Under the pieces are notes generated by a model. That model did not search any database, was not told where the DNA came from, and saw only the letters and a program-made list of their open reading frames with translations. A stretch of DNA of 64,000 bases, taken from contig CAWJSX010000005.1 of NCBI GenBank assembly GCA_963845675.1, positions 731,229 through 795,228 on the forward strand, written 5' to 3'. The translations under genes were made by a program, and so were the position numbers. This document shows positions 1-9,950 of this stretch, one piece after another (position 1 is the first letter of the stretch; every line of letters begins with the position of its first letter). The DNA is from CAWJMD01 sp963845675. GTDB taxonomy: Bacteria > Actinomycetota > Actinomycetes > Actinomycetales > CAWJMD01.

Positions 1-236
1 TGCGCGTCGACCCGGCCATCGAGGCGGAGCAGTGTGCCCGTCTGGACGCCCTGCGCAGCGCCCGCGACGACGGCGAGGTTGAGCGCGCCCTCGACGCCAT
101 GCGCGACGCCGCCGCAGGCACGGACAACGTCCTCGTCCCGATGAAGGAGGCGCTCGCCGCCATGGCCACGGTGGGCGAGGTCAGCCACGCCCTGCGGGAC
201 GTCTGGGGCACCTACGTGCCGAGGGAGTCCTTCTGA
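1..236 (+). CDS. Acyl-CoA mutase large subunit, C-terminal end (partial)
   Basis: The window opens inside this gene; only the last 77 residues are visible, read in the frame starting at base 3 and ending at TGA 234-236. The tail has the pattern of the end of the catalytic (TIM-barrel) subunit of the methylmalonyl-CoA mutase family: repeated A-L-D-A-M-R-D-A-A helices, then DNVLVPMKEALAAMATVGE and a closing ALRDVWGTYVPRESF. The protein stops here with no B12-binding domain behind it, which in this family points to a split-subunit enzyme (IcmA/HcmA-like or MCM small-type) rather than a MutB-type full-length mutase. These enzymes rearrange carbon skeletons of acyl-CoA thioesters. Substrate cannot be told from this fragment. 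Confidence 0.8.
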   Translation, partial: RVDPAIEAEQCARLDALRSARDDGEVERALDAMRDAAAGTDNVLVPMKEALAAMATVGEVSHALRDVWGTYVPRESF

Positions 237-247
237 CGGGTGGCGGA

Positions 248-253
248 TATCCT
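248..253 (+). promoter_or_regulatory. Probable -10 element (TATCCT) of the M20 gene
   Basis: TATCCT lies 9 nt before the GTG at 263, leaving no room for a ribosome binding site. This fits a leaderless transcript and matches the arrangement seen before many other genes in the window. Confidence 0.45.
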
Positions 254-262
254 CGGGGCACC

Positions 263-1507
263 GTGAACACCACCTCGACGCACCGTCACCCCGCTCGTCC
301 CGGCTCAGCCGACCTCGCAGAGCTCGTCGCGACCTTCGCCGACGAGCTCGTCGGCGTACGCCGTGACCTGCACGCCCATCCCGAGATCGGACGGGCCGAG
401 GTCCGCACGACCGAGGTCGTCGCCGACCGTCTCCGCCGGGCGGGTCTCGACCCCGTCCTGCTGCCCGGCACCGGCCTGGTCTGCGACGTCGGGGCGGCTC
501 CGCACACGGGGAACGGCCAGCCCGTCCACACGATCGCGCTGCGCGCCGACCTCGACGCGCTGCCGCTGCCGGACGAGACGGGCACACCGTGGTCGTCGAC
601 CGTTCCGGGCACCGCCCACGCGTGCGGCCACGACGTGCACACGGCCACCGTCCTCGGAGCCGGGCTGGTGCTGGCGAGGATGCACGAGGACGAGCCACTG
701 CCGTTCCGCGTGCGGCTCGTGTTCCAGCCCGCCGAGGAGGCCACACCGGGTGGCGCGCTCGACGTGATCGCCGCGGACGCGCTCGCCGGCGTCGACCGGA
801 TCGTCGCGCTGCACTGCGACCCGCACCTCGACACAGGCAGGATCGGGCTGCGGGTCGGGGCCATCACCTCGGCCGCCGACCACGTACGGATCATCGTGCG
901 GGGCGACGGCGGGCACACCTCGCGGCCACACCTCACCGGTGACCTCGTGTTCGCGCTCGGCAACCTGGCCACGGGCCTGCCAGGGGCCTTGTCGCGGCGC
1001 CTCGACCCACGCGCCGGCGTCAGCCTGGTCTGGGGACGGGTGGTGGCGGGCGCGGCACCCAACGCCATCCCCCGGGTCGGCGAGATCGAGGGCACCCTTC
1101 GCGTGCTCGACGCCGATGTCTGGGAGCAGGCGGGCGTGCTGCTGAAGGAGCTCGTGGACCAGCTCGTGGCGCCGTTCGGCCTGACAGCCGAGCTCCAGCA
1201 CACCAGGGGTGTGCCTCCCACCGTGAACGAGGCGTCCTCCGTGGCCGCGCTCGAGGCGGCGGCTCGCACCGAGCTCGGGCACGACGCGGCGGTCGCCACG
1301 GAGCAGAGCCTCGGCGGCGAGGACTTCGCCTGGTACCTCGAGGGCCTGCCGGGCGCGCTGGCCCGACTCGGCACCCGTCGACCCGGCGGACCCACCTACG
1401 ACCTGCACCGCGGCGACTTCGAGCCGGACGAGGACGCGATCGCCATCGGCGTCCGACTCCTCGTCGCGACGTGTCACGCCTCGTCCGGTTTCGCCGTAGA
1501 CGTCTGA
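263..1507 (+). CDS. M20 family metallo-amidohydrolase (AmiA/AmiB, hippurate-hydrolase type)
   Basis: A 414-residue cytoplasmic zinc amidohydrolase of the M20D group, which removes acyl groups from N-acyl amino acids or similar amides. Metal-binding signatures are in the expected order: HACGHDVHTA near residue 119, QPAEEATPGG near 155, HCDPHLDTG near 191 and GGEDFAWYL near 348; a dimerisation domain with GGHTSRPH lies in between. There is no signal peptide. The GTG start at 263 follows a -10-like hexamer directly. In Mycobacterium tuberculosis two such amidohydrolases (AmiA1, AmiB1) sit beside deoD and lpdA, and here too the gene adjoins nucleoside salvage genes, so the placement is conserved though the natural substrate is not known. 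Confidence 0.88.
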   Translation: MNTTSTHRHPARPGSADLAELVATFADELVGVRRDLHAHPEIGRAEVRTTEVVADRLRRAGLDPVLLPGTGLVCDVGAAPHTGNGQPVHTIALRADLDALPLPDETGTPWSSTVPGTAHACGHDVHTATVLGAGLVLARMHEDEPLPFRVRLVFQPAEEATPGGALDVIAADALAGVDRIVALHCDPHLDTGRIGLRVGAITSAADHVRIIVRGDGGHTSRPHLTGDLVFALGNLATGLPGALSRRLDPRAGVSLVWGRVVAGAAPNAIPRVGEIEGTLRVLDADVWEQAGVLLKELVDQLVAPFGLTAELQHTRGVPPTVNEASSVAALEAAARTELGHDAAVATEQSLGGEDFAWYLEGLPGALARLGTRRPGGPTYDLHRGDFEPDEDAIAIGVRLLVATCHASSGFAVDV

Positions 1508-1602
1508 CGGGTCATGTGGTGGCGGCTGGTGGCTCCGGTCGCAGATTGGTAACAAGTGCCGTCCAGAGGCTCAATCGCGAATGGCCGGGCGCCCGTGGTG
1601 CC

Positions 1603-1608
1603 TATAGT
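1603..1608 (+). promoter_or_regulatory. Probable -10 element (TATAGT) for the nucleoside-binding lipoprotein gene
   Basis: TATAGT in the 149-bp gap after the M20 gene, followed by a leader of about 45 nt that carries a GGAGGA ribosome binding site (1645-1650) before GTG 1657. No clear -35 box is visible. Confidence 0.4.
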
Positions 1609-1656
1609 GCGCCAGGCGATTTCTGAGCCGGAGACGGCGGATCTGGAGGACAAACG

Positions 1657-2761
1657 GTGAAGCGAATGGCACGCGGTGCGGCGATCCTGGGGATGGCCGC
1701 CCTGGCCCTGACGGCCTGCGGCGACCCGCCGGCCGAGGACCCGGGCACGGGCAGCGGCGAGGGCACCGGCGAGGCCCTCGACTACAAGGCGTGCATGGTC
1801 TCGGACGCCGGTGGTTTCGACGACAAGTCGTTCAACCAGGCCGGGTTCCAGGGCATGGAGCAGGCCAAGGACGAGCTCGGCGTCGAGACGGTCGACGTCG
1901 AGTCCTCCGCCGACACCGACTACACCCCGAACATCGACAGCCTCGTCTCGCAGAGCTGCAACCTGGTCATCGGCGTCGGCTTCCTGCTCGAGGACCCGAT
2001 CCAGGCAGCGGCCGAGGCGAACCCCGACACGAGCTTCGCGCTCGTCGACAGCTCGTTCTCCGCGCCCGACTTCAGCCCGGTGGAGCTCGACAACGGCAAG
2101 CCGATCCTGTTCGACACCGCGCAGGCCTCGTACCTGGCCGGCTACCTGGCGGCCGGGATGTCCAAGACGGGCGTCGTCGCGACGTTCGGCGGCATCCAGA
2201 TCCCGTCGGTCTCCATCTTCATGGACGGCTTCGCGGACGGCATCGCCAAGTACAACGAGGACAACGGCACGTCCGTGACGCTCCTCGGGTGGGACAAGGC
2301 AGCACAGACCGGTTCGTTCACGGGTGACTTCGACAACCAGGCGAACGGCCAGAACCTCACCAAGGGCTTCATCGACCAGAAGGCCGACATCATCCTGCCG
2401 GTCGCCGGTCCGGTGGGCCTGGGTGCCGCCGCCGCCGCCAAGGAGGCCGGGGACACCAGCATCATCTGGGTCGACTCGGACGGCTTCGAGACCACCGAGT
2501 ACGGCGACATCATCATGACCTCGGTCGTGAAGCAGATCGGCCCGGCCGTGTTCGACACGATCAAGGGCGCCGCCGAGAGCGGCTTCGACAGCTGCGCCGT
2601 ACGTCGGCACGCTGGAGAACGACGGTGTCGGCCTCGCGCCGTACCACGACTTCGACTCGACCATCCCGGCCGAGCTGAAGACGAAGATCGACGACCTCAA
2701 GGCGCAGATCATCTCCGGCGAGATCACGGTGGAGTCGACCAACTCCCCCTCGAACGGGTGA
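1657..2761 (+). CDS. BMP/PnrA-like nucleoside-binding lipoprotein, frameshifted near the 3' end
   Basis: Extracellular, lipid-anchored substrate-binding protein of the BMP (PnrA/Med) family, the receptor for the ABC importer encoded next. A lipoprotein signal peptide MKRMARGAAILGMAALALTAC ends in the lipobox LTAC, with Cys21 as the lipidated residue. The family signature GGFDDKSFNQ follows shortly after, and GVGFLLEDPIQAAAEANP and IIWVDSDGFE are typical. The start is GTG 1657 with GGAGGA upstream. The frame is lost near 2587-2592: the first frame runs on to a non-homologous tail ending at 2766, while a +1 shift restores APYVGTLENDGVGLAPYHDF and a C-terminal helix ending at TGA 2759-2761, as in normal family members. 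One surplus base, or two missing, explains this; it may be a sequencing error or a real mutation. Substrate assignment rests on the neighbours. Confidence 0.85.
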
Positions 2762-2779
2762 CCTGAGCAGCTAGCACGA

Positions 2780-2815
2780 CGACGGCCCGGACGGAACGTT
2801 CCGTCCGGGCCGTCG
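2780..2815. terminator. 36-bp perfect palindrome between lipoprotein gene and ABC ATPase gene
   Basis: Two 18-base arms abut with no loop (left arm begins CGACGGCCCGGACGGAAC, right arm is its exact reverse complement). The RNA hairpin would be extremely stable. No U-tract follows, which is usual for actinobacterial terminators. It may attenuate transcription so that the binding protein is made in excess over the membrane components. Confidence 0.7.
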
Positions 2816-2832
2816 CCCGTGAAGGGGCCCAC

Positions 2833-2838
2833 TAGGGT
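2833..2838 (+). promoter_or_regulatory. Possible -10 element (TAGGGT) for the ABC transporter operon
   Basis: TAGGGT directly behind the palindrome, about 58 nt before the start at 2896, could restart transcription of the importer operon. Confidence 0.35.
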
Positions 2839-2895
2839 CTTGTCTGGTCCGGCACGACACCGACGAGGGTGTCCGACGAGCGTGGAGGATGCGAC

Positions 2896-4529
<1,634 letters not shown>

Positions 4530-4533
<4 letters not shown>

Positions 4534-5843
4534 CCGAGTCCCGCGGCCCTGCGGATCAGGAGCCGAGCAGCCTGACCCCGGGCGAGCCGACGCCGGACGT
4601 CCCCGCGACGGAGGAGAGGCCGCCCGACCCACCCTCGTCGCGTCGTGCGCGCCTGGTGAACGACTTCCTGACGTCGAGCATCCTGGTGTCCGTCCTCGCC
4701 GTGGTGATCGCCCTCGTCATCGGAGGGGTGCTGATCGCGGCGGCCGAGGAGAGCGTGCAGGACTCGCTCGCCTACATCGGAAGTCGTCCATCGGACTTCT
4801 TCTCCAGCGCCTGGGGGGCTGTGTCCGGCGCCTACCAGGCCCTCGTGCAGGGCTCCGTCTTCGACTGGCAGGCGTCGACGTTCACTCGCGCCATCCGGCC
4901 CCTCACGGAGACCATGACGGTCTCGGTCCCACTGATCTTCGCCGGCCTGGGTCTCGGGATCGGCTTCCGTGCGGGCCTCTTCAACATCGGTGCGCAGGGC
5001 CAGATCGTGCTCGGGGGTGTCTTCGCCGCGTTCATCGGCTTCACCTACCAGCTGCCGGTCGGGCTGCACCTGCTGCTCGCGGTGGTGGGAGCCGCGCTGG
5101 GCGGCGGACTCTGGGCTGGGATCGCGGGCGTGCTGAAGGCCAAGACGGGCGCCAACGAGGTGATCGTCACGATCATGCTCAACAACATCGCGATCTTCCT
5201 GATCGGCTACCTGCTCACCATCTCGGCCTTCCAGCGCGGGGACAGCAACAACCCGATCAGCCCGCCCATCAACTCCAGCGCGCTCTACCCGCAGCTGCTG
5301 GGGTCCGGCTTCCGCCTGCACGCCGGTTTCCTGCTGGCGCTGGTGACGGCGGGCGCCGTGTGGTGGCTGATGGAGCGGTCCCGCCTCGGCTTCGGCTTCA
5401 AGGCCGTCGGCGCCAACCCCCAGGCCGCGCGCACCGCCGGCGTGAGCGTCGAGAACACCTACATCTGGGTGATGGTGATCGCCGGAGCACTGGCCGGGCT
5501 CGGCGGGTCGGCCCAGGTGCTCGGCACCGAGAAGGTACTCACCGCGGGCGTGGCCGCGAGCTTCGGCTTCGACGCCATCACGGTGGCGCTGCTCGGTCGG
5601 TCGCGTCCGCTCGGCACGGTGTTCGCCGGTCTGCTGTTCGGCGCCCTGCGAGCAGGCGGTTTCGCCATGCAGGCACGCACCGGGACCCCGATCGACCTCG
5701 TGCTCGTGCTGCAGTCGCTGATCGTGCTGCTGATCGCGGCCCCACCCCTCGTACGGACGGTGTTCAGGCTGCCCACGCCGGGCGCGCGCAGACGGTCAAC
5801 GACCCCGAACGCCCTGACTCCGGCAAAGGAGGCGCAGGCATGA
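4530..5843 (+). CDS. Nucleoside ABC importer permease 1 (NupP type)
   Basis: A 437-residue inner-membrane permease of the BPD_transp_2 (RbsC/LivHM-like) family. An acidic, proline-rich cytoplasmic N-terminus of about 45 residues precedes the first membrane helix (SILVSVLAVVIALVIGGVLI); a large loop follows, then about eight to nine further helices. The conserved core reads GLGIGFRAGLFNIGAQGQI and AKTGANEVIVTIMLNNIA, and the coupling region GFGFKAVGANPQAARTAGV contacts the ATPase. The GTG start overlaps the ATPase stop (GTGA) and the stop overlaps the next start (ATGA), giving one contiguous translation unit. Confidence 0.92.
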
Positions 5844-7129
5844 GCACCGACGTCTCGGCCGCACCGGAGCGCAGCTCGACGGCAGTGGTGGCGCCCAGGA
5901 TCAGCTGGAAGACGCCGATCGCCCTTGGCGTGATCGGGGTGATCGCGCTGCTGTGGTTCGGCCTCCTGGCCGAGGGCGGCCTCACCACCACGTTCGCGAT
6001 CTCGACCTCCAGCGACTTCGTGGAGATCTCGCCGATCGAGGTCCCCTCCAAGACGACCGCGACGGTCCTGTCGCTGAGCGCGCTGGCGCTCGCCGCCTAC
6101 TCGTTCTGGGCCACCCGGTCCCGTCGCCGCGTCGCCGCGTGGCTGCCTGGCGTGTTCGGCGTCCTGGTCATCTTCGCGTTGCTCACGTGGGCCGTCGCGG
6201 GAAAGACCCAGCCGCTGCCGCTCACCGGCCTCCTGCAGGGCGCGCTCTTCCTGGCGGTGCCGCTGATCTTCGGAGCGCTGTCGGGCCTGCTGTGCGAGCG
6301 GTCCGGCATCATCAACGTGGCCATCGAGGGCCAGCTGCTGGGCGGGGCCTTCCTCGCCGCCGCTGTGGGTGCCGTGACCGGGAGCGCCTACGCAGGGCTG
6401 ATCGCCGCTCCGATCGCCGGCGCCCTGGTCGGGCTCCTCCTGTGCCTCTTCTCGGTCAAGTACCTGGTCGACCAGATCATCGTCGGCATCGTGCTGAACG
6501 TGCTGGTCATCGGCGTGACGAACTACCTGTTCTCCACCCTGCTCGCGGACAACCCGGACTCGTTCGGGCAGGTCCCGCGGCTCGACACCATCTCCATCCC
6601 GCTGCTGTCGCAGATCCCCATCGTGGGGCCGGTGCTCTTCCAGCAGAACGTGCTGGTCTACCTGATGTACGTCGTCGTCGTCGTGCTGCAGATCATGGTG
6701 TTCCGCAGCCGCTGGGGCCTGCGCATGCGCGCGGTCGGTGAGCACCCGAAGGCCGCCGACACCGTCGGCATCAAGGTCAACCCGACGCGGGTGCGCAACA
6801 CCGTGCTCGGTGGCGCGGTGGCAGGCCTCGGCGGAGCGTTCTTCACCGTGGCCTCGGGACTGGCGTTCGGGAAGGAGATGTCGGGCGGCAAGGGCTTCAT
6901 CGCCCTGGCGGCGATGATCCTCGGCCGATGGAGTCCCACGGGTGCCCTGCTGGCGGCCCTGCTGTTCGGCTTCGCCGACAACCTGCAGGTCGTCCTCGGC
7001 ATCATCGGCACCCCGATCCCCAGCCAGCTGATGCTCATGACGCCCTACCTGGCGACGATCTTCGCCGTCGCCGGCGTGGTCGGCAGGGTGCGGCCACCTG
7101 CCGCCGAGGGCAAGCCCTACGTCAAGTGA
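5840..7129 (+). CDS. Nucleoside ABC importer permease 2 (NupQ type)
   Basis: A 429-residue partner permease of the same family. ATG 5840 overlaps the stop of permease 1 and is preceded by AAGGAGG; longer in-frame extensions upstream lie inside that gene and are rejected. The core LCERSGIINVAIEGQLLGGAF and the segment LVDQIIVGIVLNVLVIGVTN are typical of the second permease of PnrA/BMP importers, and MRAVGEHPKAADTVGIKVN is the ATPase-facing loop. About nine membrane helices are visible. It forms the translocation pathway with permease 1. Confidence 0.92.
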   Translation: MSTDVSAAPERSSTAVVAPRISWKTPIALGVIGVIALLWFGLLAEGGLTTTFAISTSSDFVEISPIEVPSKTTATVLSLSALALAAYSFWATRSRRRVAAWLPGVFGVLVIFALLTWAVAGKTQPLPLTGLLQGALFLAVPLIFGALSGLLCERSGIINVAIEGQLLGGAFLAAAVGAVTGSAYAGLIAAPIAGALVGLLLCLFSVKYLVDQIIVGIVLNVLVIGVTNYLFSTLLADNPDSFGQVPRLDTISIPLLSQIPIVGPVLFQQNVLVYLMYVVVVVLQIMVFRSRWGLRMRAVGEHPKAADTVGIKVNPTRVRNTVLGGAVAGLGGAFFTVASGLAFGKEMSGGKGFIALAAMILGRWSPTGALLAALLFGFADNLQVVLGIIGTPIPSQLMLMTPYLATIFAVAGVVGRVRPPAAEGKPYVK

Positions 7130-7533
7130 GCGCCACCGACGAGATCGACTGGGACGCGCTGCGGGAGGCGGCGACCGACGCGATGCGACGCGCCTACGCG
7201 CCCTACTCGCACTTCCCCGTCGGCGCGGCGGCCCTCGTCGACGACGGTCGCGTGGTGACCGGCTGCAACGTGGAGAACGCCGCCTACGGGGTCACGCTGT
7301 GCGCCGAGTGCGGGCTGGTCAGCTCGCTCGTCGACTCCGGCGGAGGTCGTCTCGTCGCCTTCACCTGCGTCGACGGGCACGGGTCGGTGCTCATGCCCTG
7401 CGGGCGGTGCCGCCAGCTGTTGCACGAGCACGGGGGGCCCGACCTCCTGCTCGAGACCGTGAGCGGCCTGCGGACGATGGCCGACGTGCTGCCCGACGCC
7501 TTCGGCGCGGGAGACCTGGAGGAGCGAGCGTGA
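7126..7533 (+). CDS. cdd: Cytidine deaminase
   Basis: A 135-residue homotetramer-type cytidine deaminase that converts (deoxy)cytidine to (deoxy)uridine. The zinc site is complete: C59-A-E61 in GVTLCAECG (Glu61 is the proton shuttle) and PCGRC at 91-95 supplies the other two zinc cysteines; FPVGAAAL and GCNVENAAYG bind the substrate. Length matches the family. Its GTG start overlaps the permease stop by 4 bp, so the enzyme is co-translated with the importer that delivers its substrate. Confidence 0.95.
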   Translation: MSATDEIDWDALREAATDAMRRAYAPYSHFPVGAAALVDDGRVVTGCNVENAAYGVTLCAECGLVSSLVDSGGGRLVAFTCVDGHGSVLMPCGRCRQLLHEHGGPDLLLETVSGLRTMADVLPDAFGAGDLEERA

Positions 7534-8849
7534 GCCAGAACCCACCCGGACCGTCCGGCGAGACGCACGACGCCGTCGACGTCATCCGCGACAAGCGGGA
7601 CCGCGGCGAGCTCAGCGACGCCCAGATCGACTGGGTCGTCGACGCCTACACGCGAGGCGCCGTGGCCGACGAGCAGATGTCCGCGCTCGCGATGGCCATC
7701 CTCCTCAACGGCATGTCGCGTCGCGAGATCTCGCGGTGGACCGGCGCGATGATCGCGTCCGGCGAGCGGATGGACTTCTCGGGCCTGTCGCGTCCCACCA
7801 GCGACAAGCACTCCACGGGTGGGGTCGGTGACAAGATCACCCTCCCGCTGGCACCGCTCGTCGCCGCCTGCGGCGTGGCCGTCCCGCAGCTGTCGGGCCG
7901 GGGTCTCGGCCACACCGGGGGCACGCTCGACAAGCTCGAGTCCATCCCGGGCTGGCAGGCGGACCTGTCGAACGAGGCGATGCTCGCGCAGCTGGAGAGC
8001 GTCGGCGCCGTGATCTGCGCGGCCGGCGCCAGCCTCGCCCCCGCGGACAAGAAGCTCTACGCCCTGCGCGACGTCACGGGCACCGTCGAGGCGATCCCGC
8101 TGATCGCGTCGTCGATCATGAGCAAGAAGATCGCGGAGGGCACGGGCGCCCTGGTGCTCGACGTGAAGGTCGGCTCGGGCGCCTTCATGAAGGACGTCGA
8201 GCAGGCGGGTGAGCTCGCCCGCACCATGGTCGACCTCGGCACGGACGCCGGCGTCACGACGGTCGCGCTGCTCACCAACATGGCGACCCCGCTGGGCCTG
8301 ACGGCCGGGAACGCCCTCGAGGTGCGCGAGTCGGTCGAGGTGCTGGCCGGCGGCGGCCCGGAGGACGTGGTCGAGCTGACCCTGGCGCTCGCCCGCGAGA
8401 TGCTCTCTGCTGCAGGCGTGGACGACGTCGACCCGGCCGACCGGCTCGCGGACGGCAAGGCCATGGACGTCTGGCGCGCGATGATCCGCGCCCAGGGCGG
8501 TGACCCGGAGGCCGACCTGCCGGTGGCGAAGGAGCAGCACGTGCTGCTGGCTCCTGCCGACGGTGTGCTGGTCCAGCTGGACGCGCTGGCCGTGGGCGTG
8601 GCCGCCTGGAGGCTGGGTGCTGGGCGTGCACGCAAGGAGGACCCCGTACAGGCCGGTGCCGGAGTGCAGCTGCACGCCAAGCCCGGTGCGACCGTTCGCG
8701 GCGGCGAGCCGTTGATGACGCTCCACACGGATACCCCCGAGCGCTTCTCGCGCGCGCTGGAGGCGCTGGACGGTGGCTTCACCATCGCCCCGGAGGGCTC
8801 CCGCCCCGATCTGCTGCCGCTGGTGATCGACCGGGTGGCGGCGACGTGA
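7530..8849 (+). CDS. deoA: Thymidine (pyrimidine-nucleoside) phosphorylase
   Basis: A 439-residue enzyme that splits thymidine or deoxyuridine with phosphate into base and deoxyribose-1-phosphate. The family signature is intact around residues 90-130: KHSTGGVGDKITLPLAPL followed by SGRGLGHTGGTLDKLESIPG. The phosphate-site stretch SIMSKKIAEGTGALVLDVKVGSGAFM is also present. The GTG start shares 4 bp with the cdd stop. Its product deoxyribose-1-phosphate can be isomerised by the mutase encoded at 18-20 kb and cleaved by DeoC. Confidence 0.95.
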   Translation: MSQNPPGPSGETHDAVDVIRDKRDRGELSDAQIDWVVDAYTRGAVADEQMSALAMAILLNGMSRREISRWTGAMIASGERMDFSGLSRPTSDKHSTGGVGDKITLPLAPLVAACGVAVPQLSGRGLGHTGGTLDKLESIPGWQADLSNEAMLAQLESVGAVICAAGASLAPADKKLYALRDVTGTVEAIPLIASSIMSKKIAEGTGALVLDVKVGSGAFMKDVEQAGELARTMVDLGTDAGVTTVALLTNMATPLGLTAGNALEVRESVEVLAGGGPEDVVELTLALAREMLSAAGVDDVDPADRLADGKAMDVWRAMIRAQGGDPEADLPVAKEQHVLLAPADGVLVQLDALAVGVAAWRLGAGRARKEDPVQAGAGVQLHAKPGATVRGGEPLMTLHTDTPERFSRALEALDGGFTIAPEGSRPDLLPLVIDRVAAT

Positions 8850-9922
8850 CCGCCGTGACCGACGTCCAGCTGCTCCGGACGGTGCCCAAGGTCTCCCTCC
8901 ACGACCACCTGGACGGCGGGCTCCGTCCGTCCACGATCCTCGAGCTGGCCGACGCGGTCGGTCACGCGCTCCCGGCCGACAGCCCGGAGGGGCTGGGTGC
9001 CTGGTTCGTCGAGTCCGCCGACTCGGGCTCCCTCGTGCGCTACCTGGAGACGTTCGACCACACCATCGCCGTGATGCAGACGGCCGAGGGTCTTCACCGC
9101 GTCGCGAAGGAGTGGGCGCTGGACCTCGCCGCCGACGGCGTCGTGTACGGGGAGGCGCGGTACGCGCCCGAGCAGCACCTCTCGGCCGGTCTCTCGCTCG
9201 ACGAGGTGGTCGAGGCCGTCGAGGCCGGGTTCCGCGCCGGTGAGGCGCAGGCTGCCGCGGCGGGGACGCCGATCCGGTGCGGCACCCTGGTCACGGCGAT
9301 GCGTCACGCCGCCCGCGGACGCGAGATCGCGGAGCTGGCCGTGCGCCACCGCGAGCAGGGTGTGGTCGGCTTCGACATCGCCGGCGCCGAGGCAGGCTTC
9401 CCCCCGTCGCGTCACCTCGACGCGTTCGACTACCTGCACCGCGAGAACTTCCCGTTCACGATCCACGCCGGCGAGGCGTTCGGCCTCCCCAGCATCTGGG
9501 AGGCCGTCCAGGTCTGCGGTGCTGACAGACTCGGCCACGGTGTGCGAATCGTCGACGACATCGACCCGGAGACAGGCGATCTGGGGCGTCTGGCCGGTTG
9601 GGTCCGCGACAAGCGGATCCCGCTCGAGATGTGTCCGTCCTCGAACCTCCAGACCGGGGCCGCAGACAGCATCGCGGCGCACCCGATCACGAACCTCAAG
9701 GACCTGAAGTTCCGGGTCACGGTCAACACCGACAACCGGCTGATGTCGGGGACGAGCATGACCCGCGAGATGACGCTCCTCGTGGAGGAGGCGGGCTGGA
9801 CCCTGACCGACCTGCGGTGGGCGACGGTCAACGCGATGAAGAGCGCCTTCATCCCGTTCGACGAGCGGCTCGCGCTGATCGAGAACGTGATCAAGCCGGG
9901 CTACGCCGAGCTCGGGGCGTAG
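8846..9922 (+). CDS. add: Adenosine deaminase
   Basis: A 358-residue zinc enzyme converting (deoxy)adenosine to (deoxy)inosine. Metal ligands and catalytic residues appear in order: HDHLDGGLRP (His19, His21), FTIHAGEAFG (zinc His and catalytic Glu), RLGHGVRI, CPSSNLQTG and the double-Asp segment TVNTDNRLMSGTSM. The start GTG 8846 overlaps the deoA stop. It ends the tightly overlapped salvage operon; a 28-bp gap with a GAGAGGAG ribosome binding site leads to the next gene. Inosine formed here is a substrate of the purine nucleoside phosphorylase at 20.1-21.0 kb. Confidence 0.95.
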   Translation: MTAVTDVQLLRTVPKVSLHDHLDGGLRPSTILELADAVGHALPADSPEGLGAWFVESADSGSLVRYLETFDHTIAVMQTAEGLHRVAKEWALDLAADGVVYGEARYAPEQHLSAGLSLDEVVEAVEAGFRAGEAQAAAAGTPIRCGTLVTAMRHAARGREIAELAVRHREQGVVGFDIAGAEAGFPPSRHLDAFDYLHRENFPFTIHAGEAFGLPSIWEAVQVCGADRLGHGVRIVDDIDPETGDLGRLAGWVRDKRIPLEMCPSSNLQTGAADSIAAHPITNLKDLKFRVTVNTDNRLMSGTSMTREMTLLVEEAGWTLTDLRWATVNAMKSAFIPFDERLALIENVIKPGYAELGA

Positions 9923-9950
9923 CGGAGCGACCGAGAGGAGCCGCGACACC

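Noticed and set aside
5360..5839. An N-terminal extension of permease 2
   Set aside because: It would lie wholly inside permease 1 in another frame; ATG 5840 has AAGGAGG ahead and matches the family N-terminus.
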